Below are positions 27,513 to 36,242 of a DNA stretch of 64,000 bases, piece by piece. This DNA comes from CAVVSD01 sp963757125. GTDB lineage: Bacteria; Actinomycetota; Thermoleophilia; Solirubrobacterales; Solirubrobacteraceae. The translations under genes and the position numbers were made by a program. The stretch covers positions 992,001 to 1,056,000 of the forward strand of contig CAVWQP010000009.1 of the NCBI GenBank assembly GCA_963757125.1, given 5' to 3'. How positions within the stretch are numbered: the first letter of the stretch is position 1; every line of letters begins with the position of its first letter. The notes beneath the pieces are model-generated. The model worked only from the letters and a program-made list of their open reading frames with translations, had not been told where the DNA came from and searched no databases.

Positions 27513-28643
27513 GACGTCGACTCCGCGAGCGCCTGCGCGAGACGAGGCGCGGCCACCTTGAGCGGGGGCCACCACAGGGCGCTCGCGGGACACGACCGAC
27601 GTGCGGTCGGCGACCCGGCCGCTGAGCGGCGCCCGGAGGAACGTTGTCGTGGCGCCCTCGAGCAACTGGGCGCGCACCACGGGACGCGGCGTCGGCGTTG
27701 CGACCGGAGCCCCGGCCCGCTGCGCGATCTCGTGCGCCACGCCCTCCGCCTGCTGCGCGCCGATGCCGCCGTGCTTGAGCAGCCCTGCCGCAGCGTCGCC
27801 GATGGCGTAGACGCCGCTCGCGGCCCGGGACGTGTCCGTGGACATCGACGGGGATGAAGCCGTCATCGGCGCGCGGGAGCCCGCCGATGGACGGCGCCGC
27901 GGAGGCGGGGCAGCGCGATGACCTGCTCGGCCTGCAGGATCGTGCCCGGTGCGGCCGAGAGACGGCCTGCGAGGTCGACCTCGGTGACCTCGGTGGCGCT
28001 GAAGAGCGCGACATCCGCGGTCGCGCAGCGCATCGATGACGTGCTCGGAGGCCTCGATCGCCGAGCAGCGCGAGCGGCGCAGGCTCGGGCGTCACGACGC
28101 TCACGTCGGCGTCGATGCCGTGCAGCTCGACGTGCGCGGCGGTCATGAGCGCGAGCTCGTAGAGCGGCAGCGACCACGTGACGCCGGGCGGGACGACGAA
28201 AGCGATGCTCCGCGCTCGGCCGGCCTCGAGCTCGAGCAGCGCGTCGGACATCAGGCGGTGAGTCGGGCGCGCCGGTGAACGTCGACGCCGCCGCGAACGG
28301 CGGACTCGGGCTGCGCACCCACCGCGACGACGAGCGCGTCGTACATGAGGCGCTCGCCGCTCCCGCGTGACGGCGCAGCGCTCGTCGCATCGACGACGTC
28401 CAGCGTGCCGTGGACGAGGTGCGCGCCGGTGGCGGCGACGATCGCCCGCACGTCGTGCTGCGGCGGGCTGCCGTGCCCGAACGGCGTGCCCACGGCGGCG
28501 GCCCGGACGGAGAAGGTCCGGTCCGGCGCCAGGACGGTCGTGGTCACCCGCGGTCCGGCCAGAGCGTGCAGCGCCAGGAGGGTCTCGAGCCCGGCGACGC
28601 CTGCGCCCGCGATCACGACCTGGGTGGGTAGCGGCGTGCTCAC
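27509..28643 (-). CDS. FAD-dependent oxidoreductase, copy 2 (frameshifted)
   Basis: Starts GTG 28643 (VSTPLPTQVVIAGAGVAGLETLLALHAL). The middle includes DALVVAVGA and IAFVVPPGVTWSLPLYELALMT. The FAD motif is GVYAIGDAAAGLLKHGGIGAQQAEGVAHEIA, and the C-terminal part VVRAQLLEGATTTFLRAPLSG resembles the membrane-proximal end of NDH-2/SQR proteins. There are several frame changes between 27850 and 28270. The predicted end (RLAQALAESTS) overlaps the next GTG. The electron acceptor is probably a quinone (inference from family). Confidence 0.68.
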
Positions 28644-29744
28644 GCCGGCGGTCCTTGGCCCGAGTCGCGTCAGCATCGGCCCGAGGTAGGTCGTTGCGAC
28701 CTTCGCGTCGTCATCGTTCGTCACTTCGCCGAGATGTGCCGGGCGGCCCCCGGTGAAGAGCTTCGCGTCGCATGACCGGGTGGTCGCGTGGTCAGAGCGA
28801 CGGACGCTCCGGCTCCGGCGGCGATCGCCGCGGCCGCCGCGTCGGCCTGCTGTGCAGCCAGGCCGCCCTGCTTGAGGGGGAAGGTGGTCGCGTCGCCGAC
28901 GGCCCAGACGTCCGGGAGGCCGATGACCGCGCCGTGCTCGTCGACGGGCACGAAGCCGCGTGCGTCGGTCGGGATGCCCGGGATACGACGGCCCTCGAGG
29001 ACCGGGATCGTGACCGCCCGACGCGCCTGCACGATCGGGCGTGCCATCGACGCCGACGGCGGTGCCGTGATCGAGGTCGCGCACGTGCGTCTCCGTCCGA
29101 CGAGCGTGATGCCCGCATCGCGCAGAAGCCCGGTCGACCGTCGCGGAGGCGTCGAGCCCGAAGTACCCCAGAGGTCGCTCTTCCGGCGTGACGAGCGTCA
29201 GCTCGACGCCGACGCCCATGGCGAAGGCACGCTCCGCGGTCAGGAGGGCCAGCTCGTAGAGCGGCAGCGGCCAGGTCGGTGCCGCTCGGGAACCACGAAG
29301 ACGACACTCTCGACCGCGCCGAGCTCCACGTCCTGGATGAGCCCGTGGACCGCCTCGGCGTCCTCGAGTCCGCGGAACGTGATGCCGCCGGCGTACGGGG
29401 CGTCGCTGGAGCGCGCCGATCGCGAGGACGAGATCGTCGTAGGGCACGCGTCTCGCCGCCCGCGGTGGTGACGGTCCGAGCGCTCGGGATCGACGCTCGC
29501 GAGTGCATCCTGGACGAACTCGGCGTCGACCTCGCTGCAGAGGCGCCCGACGTCGTAGCGGCGCAGGGCCGGCCCGGCGAACGGATCCTCGACGCTCAGC
29601 GCGCGGACGCGGAACACCGGATCGGGCGACATGAGCGTGAGGGAGACTCGGTAGCCCGGCGAGGCTGCGGAGCGCGAACATCGCCTCCAGGCCGCCGATT
29701 CCGCCGCCGGCGATGACGACGCGTGTGGGGGAGGAGGAGGTCAT
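28640..29744 (-). CDS. FAD-dependent oxidoreductase, copy 1 (frameshifted)
   Basis: First gene of the operon. ATG 29744 gives TRVVIAGGGIGGLEAMFALRSLAG; then DDLVLAIGA, WPLPLYELALLTAERAFAMGVGVELTLVTPEE and the FAD motif DVWAVGDATTFPLKQGGLAAQQAD. At least four frame changes occur. The start lies 7 nt after a GACGGT -10 and has no Shine-Dalgarno, so a leaderless mRNA is expected. The promoter faces the USP promoter at 29863 across one palindrome. The role is probably respiratory or redox-balancing dehydrogenase under stress. Confidence 0.7.
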
Positions 29745-29750
29745 GCCGGG

Positions 29751-29868
29751 ACCGTCGCAGTCCACGGAGCGGCGGCCATCCGGCGCTCCCCTCATCGCCG
29801 CTGCGGGTTTCCCGCAGCCCGTCGGGGCGCTTTCGCGGATGGCGCGCAGCCGCGGCCGTGCCTAGCGT
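29751..29868. promoter_or_regulatory. Divergent promoters around a perfect operator palindrome
   Basis: CTGCGGG-TTT-CCCGCAG at 29801-29817. To the right: CGGATG 29836-29841, exactly 34 bp from the box start (29802), and TAGCGT 29863-29868. To the left: CGGATG 29782-29777, exactly 34 bp from the mirrored box start (29816), and GACGGT 29756-29751. One symmetric site thus has the same geometry toward the USP gene and the oxidoreductase operon. Confidence 0.7.
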
Positions 29869-29911
29869 CCCCGGCGCCCGACCACTCCGACTCCGAAAGG
29901 ACCTGGGCACC

Positions 29912-30811
29912 ATGTCGCAGACCTTCATCGCGGCGTACGACGGCAGCGCCGCGTCCCGTGCCGCCGTGCAGCTCGCCGTGGACCTCGCTGCGGCCCAGGA
30001 CGCCGAGGTCCTCGCGGCGCACGTCTATCCCCGGCTGACACCTGCCGGCCTGCGCGGAAGCGTGTTCGACAAGCAGATCCAGCAGGATCTGCACGACCAG
30101 GGTCGAGCGGTCATCGACGGTCTGGATGTCCAGGGGGTCGCCCGGCGCGCGCTCCTGGCCGGCTCCCCGGCGCAGGCGCTGCACGATCTCGCCGAGGAGG
30201 AGGACGCGGCGCTCGTCGTCCTCGGCGCGACGCACTACGGCCGGATCGGTCGCATCACGCCGGGGTCCGTGGCGTCGAACCTGCTCCACGGAGCGCCGTG
30301 TCCCGTGCTCGTCGTCCCGGCAGGCCACGAGGTGCGACCGATCCGGACCGTCGCCGTGGCATACGACGAGGGGATCCAGGCGAAGGAAGCGCTGGAGCAC
30401 GCCGCGCGCCTCGCGCGCCGGTTCGACGCGCGGCTCGAGATCATCGCCGGCTACGAGCACGAGCTCTTCGCAGGCCCGGCGATGGTCGCGGCGGCCGACA
30501 TCGAGGAGCTGCTGCACGATGACGTCGCGAAGCGCGTCAAGGCACAGGCAGACGCGATCACCGACATCCCGGTGGACACCCGCGTCGTCACCGGGCCGAT
30601 GCCGGGCGCGCTCGTCGATGCGGCGGAGGGCGCCGACCTCCTGGTGACCGGATCGCGCGGCTACGGGCCGCGGCACAGCGTCCTCGTCGGCAGCGTGTCG
30701 CGCTACCTCGCCGACAACGCGCCATGTCCGATCCTCGTGGTCCCGCGCGTCGCCGAGGGGGCCGGGGACCACGCCATCGGGAACGGTGCGACGGTCCAGC
30801 AGCCGGCGTGA
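29912..30811 (+). CDS. Universal stress protein, tandem UspA domains
   Basis: 299 residues with both nucleotide motifs: LGATHYGRIGRITPGSVAS and TGSRGYGPRHSVLVGSVSR. Opening FIAAYDGSAASRAAVQLA is canonical. AAAGGA lies about 10 nt upstream of the ATG. It is driven by the palindromic divergent promoter. Its overall layout is close to the USP at 22187, suggesting duplication within the island. Confidence 0.93.
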   Translation: MSQTFIAAYDGSAASRAAVQLAVDLAAAQDAEVLAAHVYPRLTPAGLRGSVFDKQIQQDLHDQGRAVIDGLDVQGVARRALLAGSPAQALHDLAEEEDAALVVLGATHYGRIGRITPGSVASNLLHGAPCPVLVVPAGHEVRPIRTVAVAYDEGIQAKEALEHAARLARRFDARLEIIAGYEHELFAGPAMVAAADIEELLHDDVAKRVKAQADAITDIPVDTRVVTGPMPGALVDAAEGADLLVTGSRGYGPRHSVLVGSVSRYLADNAPCPILVVPRVAEGAGDHAIGNGATVQQPA

Positions 30812-30848
30812 GCGTGGAACGGTCGGAGACGCAGGCCTCCGGCCGCCG

Positions 30849-30885
30849 ACCCTGACTCAGGGTCCGATTCAGGGTGCCTCCCTGA
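30849..30885 (+). promoter_or_regulatory. Tandem palindromic operator before MMPL gene
   Basis: A perfect ACCCTGA-C-TCAGGGT (30849-30863) is followed by TCAGGG-TGCCT-CCCTGA (30869-30885). The second element, plus the adjoining TGTTCG, recurs at 33267. A repressor or LuxR-type activator site is inferred. Confidence 0.6.
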
Positions 30886-30950
30886 TGTTCGGGGGGACGG
30901 ACGGAAGGAGGCTGCCTCCCGTGTCCATCCCCACCCCACGGAGGCAGCAG

Positions 30951-33167
30951 ATGCAACCGTCGCGCAACATCGCAGCACGGGCCGGCCGTTGGAGCGCCCG
31001 CCATTGGAAGACCGCGATCGTCGGCTGGCTGGCCTTCGTGGTCCTCGCCTTCGTGATCGGCGGCAACGTCGGGACGAAGCAGCTCACGCAGGAGGAGGCA
31101 GGCGTCCGGGACTCCGGCACCGCGTCCAAGCTCGTCCACGACGCCTTCCCGCAGGTCGACAGCGAGGCCGTCCTGGTCTCCAGCAAGGGGAAGGACGCTC
31201 ATTCACCTGAGTTCCGCGCCGTCGTCCACGACGCCGTCGAACAGCTCAAGGCGACGGAGGGCGTGCACAACGTCCAGGACCCGTACGCCAAGGGCAACGA
31301 GAACGGCATCTCGGAGAACGAGCACGTCGCGATGGTCTCCTTCGACATCCCGGGCGACCCAGTGGCCGACACCGAGACGAAGCGGGTCATGGACGCGACG
31401 GTCGCGAGCACCGAGAAGCTCGACGCCGCGCACGACGACTTCCTCGTCGAGCAGTTCGGCGACGGCAGCTCGGAGGAGGACTTCCAGAAGATCTTCCAGG
31501 CCGACCTGGCCAAGGCGGGCACGCTCTCGCTGCCGCTGACGCTGGTCATCCTGCTCGTCACGTTCGGCACGCTCCTGGCCGCCGGCATCCCGCTGCTGCT
31601 CGCGGTGAGCGCCGTCCTGGCCACGTTCGGCCTCATCGGCCCCATCAGCCAGATCGTCCCGGTCGAGGAGTCCATCAAGCACGTCGTGCTGCTCATCGGT
31701 CTTGCCGTGGGCGTCGACTACTCGCTGTTCTACGTGCGACGGATGAAGGAGGAGCTCGCAGCAGGACGAGACAAGGACGCGGCGCTCGAAGCCGCGGCCG
31801 CGACCTCCGGGCACGCTGTGCTCGTGTCGGGCCTGACCGTCATCACCGCCATGGCCGGCATGTACCTCGCGGACTCCTCGGTCTTCACCTCGTTCGCCAC
31901 CGGTTCGATCCTCGTCGTCGCGGTCGCGATGCTCGGGTCGCTCACCGTGCTTCCCGCAGTGCTCTCACGGGTCGGTCACCGGCTCGGCCGCAGCCACATC
32001 CCGGGTCTCACCCGGATCAAGGCCCGGGTGGCCCGCATCGGGATCTGGTCGAGGATCATCGACCGCGTCCTGCGCCGCCCCTGGCTGTCCGCCGGACTCG
32101 CCACCGCCGTCATGATCGCCCTGGCGATCCCGGCGACCCAGATGCAGCTCGGTCAGCCGGCGCTCGCCGACTCGCTCCCGCAGGACGAGGCGGTCGTGCA
32201 GACGTTCAACCGCGTCAAGGACGCGTTCCCGGCGGAGACCTCGGCGATGCAGGTGGTCGTCAAGGCGAAGGACGTCACCGCCCCGGCCGTCGCCGCGGGC
32301 ATCGAGGACCTCGGCCGCGAGGCCCAGGCCCACGAGGACCTGTTCCCCTCGACGTCGACGCCGTCGGTCGACATCAGCCCCGACAAGACGGTCGCGACGA
32401 TCGACCTCGAGATCGCCGGCGACGGCGAGGACGCGGCGTCGGACCGCGCGCTGGACGTGCTGCGCGACTCGGTCGTGCCGGACACGATCGGCGGCGTCAC
32501 GGGCGCAAGGGCATACGTCGACGGTCAGACGGCCCAGGATCGCGACTTCAACGAGCAGATGATCTCGCACCTGCCGCTCGTGTTCGCGTTCGTGATCATC
32601 ACCGCGTTCATGCTGCTGCTGGTGACGTTCCGGTCGATCGTCGTCCCGATCAAGGCGATCGTGCTGAACCTCATGTCGGTCGCGGCGGCCTACGGCGCGC
32701 TGGTGCTGGTCTTCCAGTACGGCTGGTTCAAGGGTCTCCTCGGCTTCACGGAGACCGGGCCGATCGTCGCCTGGCTGCCCATGTTCCTGTTCGTGGTCCT
32801 GTTCGGCCTGTCGATGGACTACCACGTGTTCATCCTCAGCCGGGTCAAGGAGCTCGTCGACAAGGGCGAGGAGACCGAGGTCGCCGTGTCACGCGCCATC
32901 AAGATGACGGCGGGCACGGTCACCAGCGCGGCCATCGTCATGGTCGGGGTGTTCGCCCTCTTCGGCAGCCTCTCGTTCATGATCTTCAAGCAGATGGGCG
33001 TCGGCCTGGCCTTCGCCGTCCTGCTTGACGCGACCCTGGTCCGCGGCGTCCTGCTGCCGTCCACGATGAAGCTCCTCGGCCGCCGCAACTGGTGGCTGCC
33101 CCGCTCGCTGGGCTGGCTGCCCACCATCGGCGAGCCGGAGCTCAAGCCGGCCCCCTCGCAGGCCTGA
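30951..33167 (+). CDS. MMPL-family RND transporter
   Basis: 738 residues with two MMPL modules. After a cytoplasmic start (ARAGRWSARHWKTAIVGWLAFVVLAFVIGG) comes an extracytoplasmic porter domain (about 45-180), five helices including LIGLAVGVDYSLFYVRRMKEEL with the family's GxDYS motif, a second porter domain (about 400-580) and a second helix block with LFGLSMDYHVFILSRVKE. It probably exports a lipid or hydrophobic compound. GGAGG precedes the ATG at 30951. The promoter region holds two CAGGG palindromes and a strong terminator follows. Confidence 0.92.
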   Translation: MQPSRNIAARAGRWSARHWKTAIVGWLAFVVLAFVIGGNVGTKQLTQEEAGVRDSGTASKLVHDAFPQVDSEAVLVSSKGKDAHSPEFRAVVHDAVEQLKATEGVHNVQDPYAKGNENGISENEHVAMVSFDIPGDPVADTETKRVMDATVASTEKLDAAHDDFLVEQFGDGSSEEDFQKIFQADLAKAGTLSLPLTLVILLVTFGTLLAAGIPLLLAVSAVLATFGLIGPISQIVPVEESIKHVVLLIGLAVGVDYSLFYVRRMKEELAAGRDKDAALEAAAATSGHAVLVSGLTVITAMAGMYLADSSVFTSFATGSILVVAVAMLGSLTVLPAVLSRVGHRLGRSHIPGLTRIKARVARIGIWSRIIDRVLRRPWLSAGLATAVMIALAIPATQMQLGQPALADSLPQDEAVVQTFNRVKDAFPAETSAMQVVVKAKDVTAPAVAAGIEDLGREAQAHEDLFPSTSTPSVDISPDKTVATIDLEIAGDGEDAASDRALDVLRDSVVPDTIGGVTGARAYVDGQTAQDRDFNEQMISHLPLVFAFVIITAFMLLLVTFRSIVVPIKAIVLNLMSVAAAYGALVLVFQYGWFKGLLGFTETGPIVAWLPMFLFVVLFGLSMDYHVFILSRVKELVDKGEETEVAVSRAIKMTAGTVTSAAIVMVGVFALFGSLSFMIFKQMGVGLAFAVLLDATLVRGVLLPSTMKLLGRRNWWLPRSLGWLPTIGEPELKPAPSQA

Positions 33168-33187
33168 CGCATCCCCCCCGACACGAG

Positions 33188-33213
33188 CGGCGCCCGCAGC
33201 GATGCGGGCGCCG
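33188..33213 (+). terminator. Hairpin terminator after MMPL gene
   Basis: Perfect 11-bp stem CGGCGCCCGCA/TGCGGGCGCCG with loop GCGA, followed by TTCGTCGTT. Confidence 0.8.
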
Positions 33214-33266
33214 TTCGTCGTTCCGGGAGACCACGCGCACCTCAAGGCTGCGGCTGGGGGGCCGAA

Positions 33267-33283
33267 TCAGGGTGCATCCCTGA
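33267..33283 (+). promoter_or_regulatory. Palindromic operator, second copy
   Basis: TCAGGG-TGCAT-CCCTGA followed by TGTTCG, nearly identical to 30869-30885. It lies about 35 nt upstream of the ATG at 33318, so this small gene and the MMPL gene are probably co-regulated. Confidence 0.6.
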
Positions 33284-33317
33284 TGTTCGTCTCCCTCAAC
33301 GACCGGAGACTGCTCCC

Positions 33318-33563
33318 ATGACCTCCACCGCCTCCCACACCACCCTCCGCGAGCTCGACGCCCGCACGAACGACGGCCTCGACATCCGCCTGCTGTGGCG
33401 TCCTCATGACGACGTCGTGCTCCTGCAGGTCGACGACGCCGAGCTGCAGCTGCGACTCGTCGTCCCCGTTCCACCGGACGACGCGATGTTCGCCTTCCAC
33501 CACCCCTTCGCGTTCGCCGAGACGGCGAAGGCGGCGGAGCGGGTCGACGCTCCGGTGCGATGA
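33318..33563 (+). CDS. Small conserved actinobacterial protein
   Basis: 81 residues: TLRELDARTNDGLDIRLLWRPHDDVVLLQVDD, then PPDDAMFAFHHPFAFAE. This pattern (ELD...DGxxxxLLW...AFHHPxAxA) is common to small uncharacterised actinobacterial proteins. No membrane segment or cofactor motif. It has its own palindromic operator and probably shares regulation with the MMPL gene. It lies tail to tail with a regulator remnant. Confidence 0.72.
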   Translation: MTSTASHTTLRELDARTNDGLDIRLLWRPHDDVVLLQVDDAELQLRLVVPVPPDDAMFAFHHPFAFAETAKAAERVDAPVR

Positions 33564-33599
33564 GCGTGTCGCTCCTGCTCCACATCGACTGGCACGGCG

Positions 33600-33793
33600 A
33601 CCAGCCGGTCGGGACCGTCGCCCTCCGCCGCCCGGAGCCCGAGCTCCTCCAGCAGCCGGGTCTTGCCGATCCCCGGCTCGCCGGTCACGACGAGCGCGGC
33701 CGAGCCACCCGCCCAGAGATCGTCGAGGACGCGGTCCAGGACACCCAACTCGGCGTCCCGACCGACCAACGGCGCCTGGGCGCGATGGCTCAC
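33600..33793 (-). pseudogene. Remnant of a large AAA/LuxR-type regulator
   Basis: From GTG 33793 about 60 residues match the start of large ATP-binding LuxR regulators: PLVGRDAELGVLDRVLDDLWAGGSAALVVTGEPGIGKTRLLEELGLRAAEG, with a complete Walker A. Homology then stops abruptly and the opposite strand carries the 81-residue gene, so the remaining ~800 residues of such a protein are missing. It may be the relic of the regulator that recognised the CAGGG palindromes. Confidence 0.6.
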
Positions 33794-33854
33794 CGCGCGA
33801 CCATAGGCCCTTCCGCGCGCCGGGATCCACTCACCGGCGCGCGACGTCCGTGCG

Positions 33855-34208
33855 TCAGCGGACGGTGAAGGAGCCCTTCATCATCGATGCGTGGGGATCG
33901 CAGACGAAGCGATACGTCCCCTTCTTCAGCGTGACGTTCCACGTCGTGGTGCCGGTGGACGGGACGCTGGTCTTCTTGTTCACGCCCGGGCCGGTGAGGT
34001 GGAAGTTGTGGATGTTCGACTTGTCGGACACCTTGATCGTGTACGACCCGGCGCTCAGGCTCGTGACCTTCGAGCTGCCCTTCTTCATGCCGATCGTGAA
34101 GCCCGGGCCGACCGTTGCGTTCAACGTCGTGGCGGCCTGCGCAACAGCGACGGAACCGCCGATGGCCAGTGCGACAACGACGGGAAGCGCCCAGAGACGT
34201 CGTGACAT
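33855..34208 (-). CDS. Secreted cupredoxin (plastocyanin-like)
   Basis: 118 residues. Signal peptide MSRRLWALPVVVALAIGGSVAVAQA, then one beta-sandwich domain with type-1 copper ligands visible: His in SNIHNFHLTGPGV, and Cys-x2-His-x(3-4)-Met in CDPHASMMKG. It should bind copper outside the membrane and carry electrons. It follows the copper amine oxidase gene in the same direction; the start at 34208 is fixed by AAGGAGG. That ribosome site is inside a 15-bp hairpin (34212-34259). Confidence 0.87.
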   Translation of the reverse strand: MSRRLWALPVVVALAIGGSVAVAQAATTLNATVGPGFTIGMKKGSSKVTSLSAGSYTIKVSDKSNIHNFHLTGPGVNKKTSVPSTGTTTWNVTLKKGTYRFVCDPHASMMKGSFTVR

Positions 34209-34211
34209 GAC

Positions 34212-34259
34212 GCGTCCTCCTTGCGTTTGACGAATATGAACCCTACGCAAGGAGGACGC
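34212..34259 (-). promoter_or_regulatory. Shine-Dalgarno-sequestering hairpin before the cupredoxin
   Basis: Perfect 15-bp inverted repeat: GCGTCCTCCTTGCGT at 34212-34226 and its complement ACGCAAGGAGGACGC at 34245-34259, with an 18-nt loop. On the mRNA the 3' arm contains AAGGAGGA and ends 3 nt before the AUG, so in the folded state the ribosome site is fully paired. Confidence 0.65.
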
Positions 34260-34285
34260 CGCAGATCGAGGATCCTTCCTGACGA

Positions 34286-36242
34286 TCACGCCGGATGGTG
34301 GCTGCAGTGCTCCTCGCTCGGCGGCATGTCCAGCGCGGGGTTGCCGTCGAAGAAGCCGGCGGGCTTGAGCTTGAAGCCGATGTGGGCCACCGGCATGACC
34401 GGCCAGTCCTCGGGCCGCGGGATGTGGTGGGCGCCGAAGACGTACCACACGACGATGTCCTCGCCGACGATCGGCTCGTCCGACGCGGCGAACGCGGGCA
34501 GCCCGGTGCCGCCCGGGTGCTGGTTGGGGTACTCGCCCGCGCCGAAGCGCTCGTCGGCGTCGAACTTCGTGACCCACAGGTGCGCGCTCGTGAAGCCCGC
34601 GCGGCCGGCGTAGTCGGCGTCGGGCCCGTACATCGGCGCGACGTTCTCGCCCGGCATGAGCTTGTAGCTCGTCGGGATCGCCCAGCGCCGACGTCTTGTC
34701 GCTCTCGATCCGCCAGAAGCGGCCCTTCAGCGGGTCGATGAGCCGCTGTGCCTGGCCCTCGGTCTCCAGGACGTTGCGGACCGTCCGCCACGCGTTGCCG
34801 GTCTCGTTGCCGGGGCCGATCGGGACGTGCTCGGAGTCGACCTCGACGACGGTGTTGGCCGGGCCGTCGACCGCCATGTCCATCCGCACGCAGAAGAAGT
34901 GCTGGTGGTTGGGCCCGTAGAGCCCGGGGGCGACGAGCGTGCCGTACGGCGGGCGCTCGCCGACCGCGATCGCGCCCGTGGAGAGCACGCCCGACAGCTT
35001 GATCTCGTACTCGATCGTGCCGTCGTTGTAGAGGTACCAGAAGTACCCGTACTCGTAGTTGCCGACGGTCGCGATGAACGAGATGACGAGGCGGCGCAGG
35101 CGCCGGACCTCCACCTCCTCGGTGCGGAAGTCCGTGTGCTTCCAGGCGATCCCGGCGTCCTCCTCGTGCATGCAGACCGCGTTGGGCACCACGAGCGGGT
35201 TGCCGTCCTGGTCGTTGACGAGGCCGTCGAAGTACGTGATGTCGCCGACGCAGTCGCAGCCGAGCGTCAGCGGGTTCGCCAGCCACCCGATCCCCAGCTC
35301 GCCCTGGTCGAAGACGTTCTTGAACCGGTGCGTGGGCGCCGGGTCGCCGTAGGGCACGTACATCTCGGTGAGGCTCGCCCGGTGGATGACCGGGCGCAGC
35401 GTGCCCTTGTCCTCGTAGCCGATCTGGTGCAGGACGAGACCCTCGCGCGGGGTGAAGCCCAGCCGCAGGTCCCAGCCCAGCCAGCGGACGTGGTGGCCGT
35501 CGACCGTGAAGCTCGGGCCCTCGGGCTGCGTGATCTCGATCGGCTTGACGCCCTGGCGGATCTCGGTGAACGCCGGCACGTTGTCCTCGCGGAACATCCG
35601 CTCGAGGTCGTAGTTGCCGGCCTTCGGCGGGAGCGGGACGACGCCGTGGTCCTCGAACTCGACGACCTCCATCGCGTCGAGGTCGACGACGCAGATGAGC
35701 CCCTCGACCGGGCGCGCGTAGCCGTGCTCGCCGGGCTCGGAGCGCATCCAGGTCAGGCCGCGGCTGATGCGCCGCTTCGACGGATGGTCGTCGGGCCCGG
35801 TGTTGCTCGCCGGCCACGGATCGACCATCGCCAGCTCGAAGTCCTCGACGCCGCGCTTGCGCATCGCGTCCTGCCAGCGGGGATCGGCCTTGACCGCCGC
35901 CTCGCACAGCGCCATCTCCTCGTCCATGAACGGCGGCTGGACGCCCTCGACCGGCGCCCACTCCGTCACGGCGCGCGCGGTGAGGTCGACCGTCGCCTCG
36001 TACGTGGTGTGGGTCTCCTTGTCGTAGACCATCACCTCGGCCTCGCGCGGCAGCGGGTCCCCGCCCGACCAGGCCGCCAGCTGCGCCTTGGACGGCTCGC
36101 GCAGGGTGACGAACACGAACCGCACCCGTGGTCCCAGATCCTGCTCGTCGCGCAGGAGCGCCGATGCCGACGAGATCTCCTGTGCGCTCAATGGCTCGAG
36201 CGGATGAACGGTGGTCGCGACCGGGGCGTCGGTGGGGTTCAT
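34286..36242 (-). CDS. Copper-containing primary amine oxidase (one frameshift)
   Basis: About 650 residues. The catalytic domain has the topaquinone site TVGNYEYGYFWY (modified Tyr in N-Y-E), copper ligands HQH in GPNHQHFF and a third His in the C-terminal region (PVAHIGFKL), plus the substrate-channel motif YGDP. The reaction is oxidation of a primary amine to aldehyde, NH3 and H2O2. The frame slips near 34670-34676; dropping one G gives LGDPTSYKLMPGENV, the normal family sequence, with a stop at 34286. ATG 36242 is chosen for the perfect GGAGGAG 9 nt upstream. No signal peptide, so probably cytoplasmic. Confidence 0.88.

Noticed and set aside
26540..29744. Calling the three oxidoreductases sulfide:quinone reductases
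   Set aside because: Overall fold and FAD motifs fit, but the catalytic Cys pattern is not visible in any frame.
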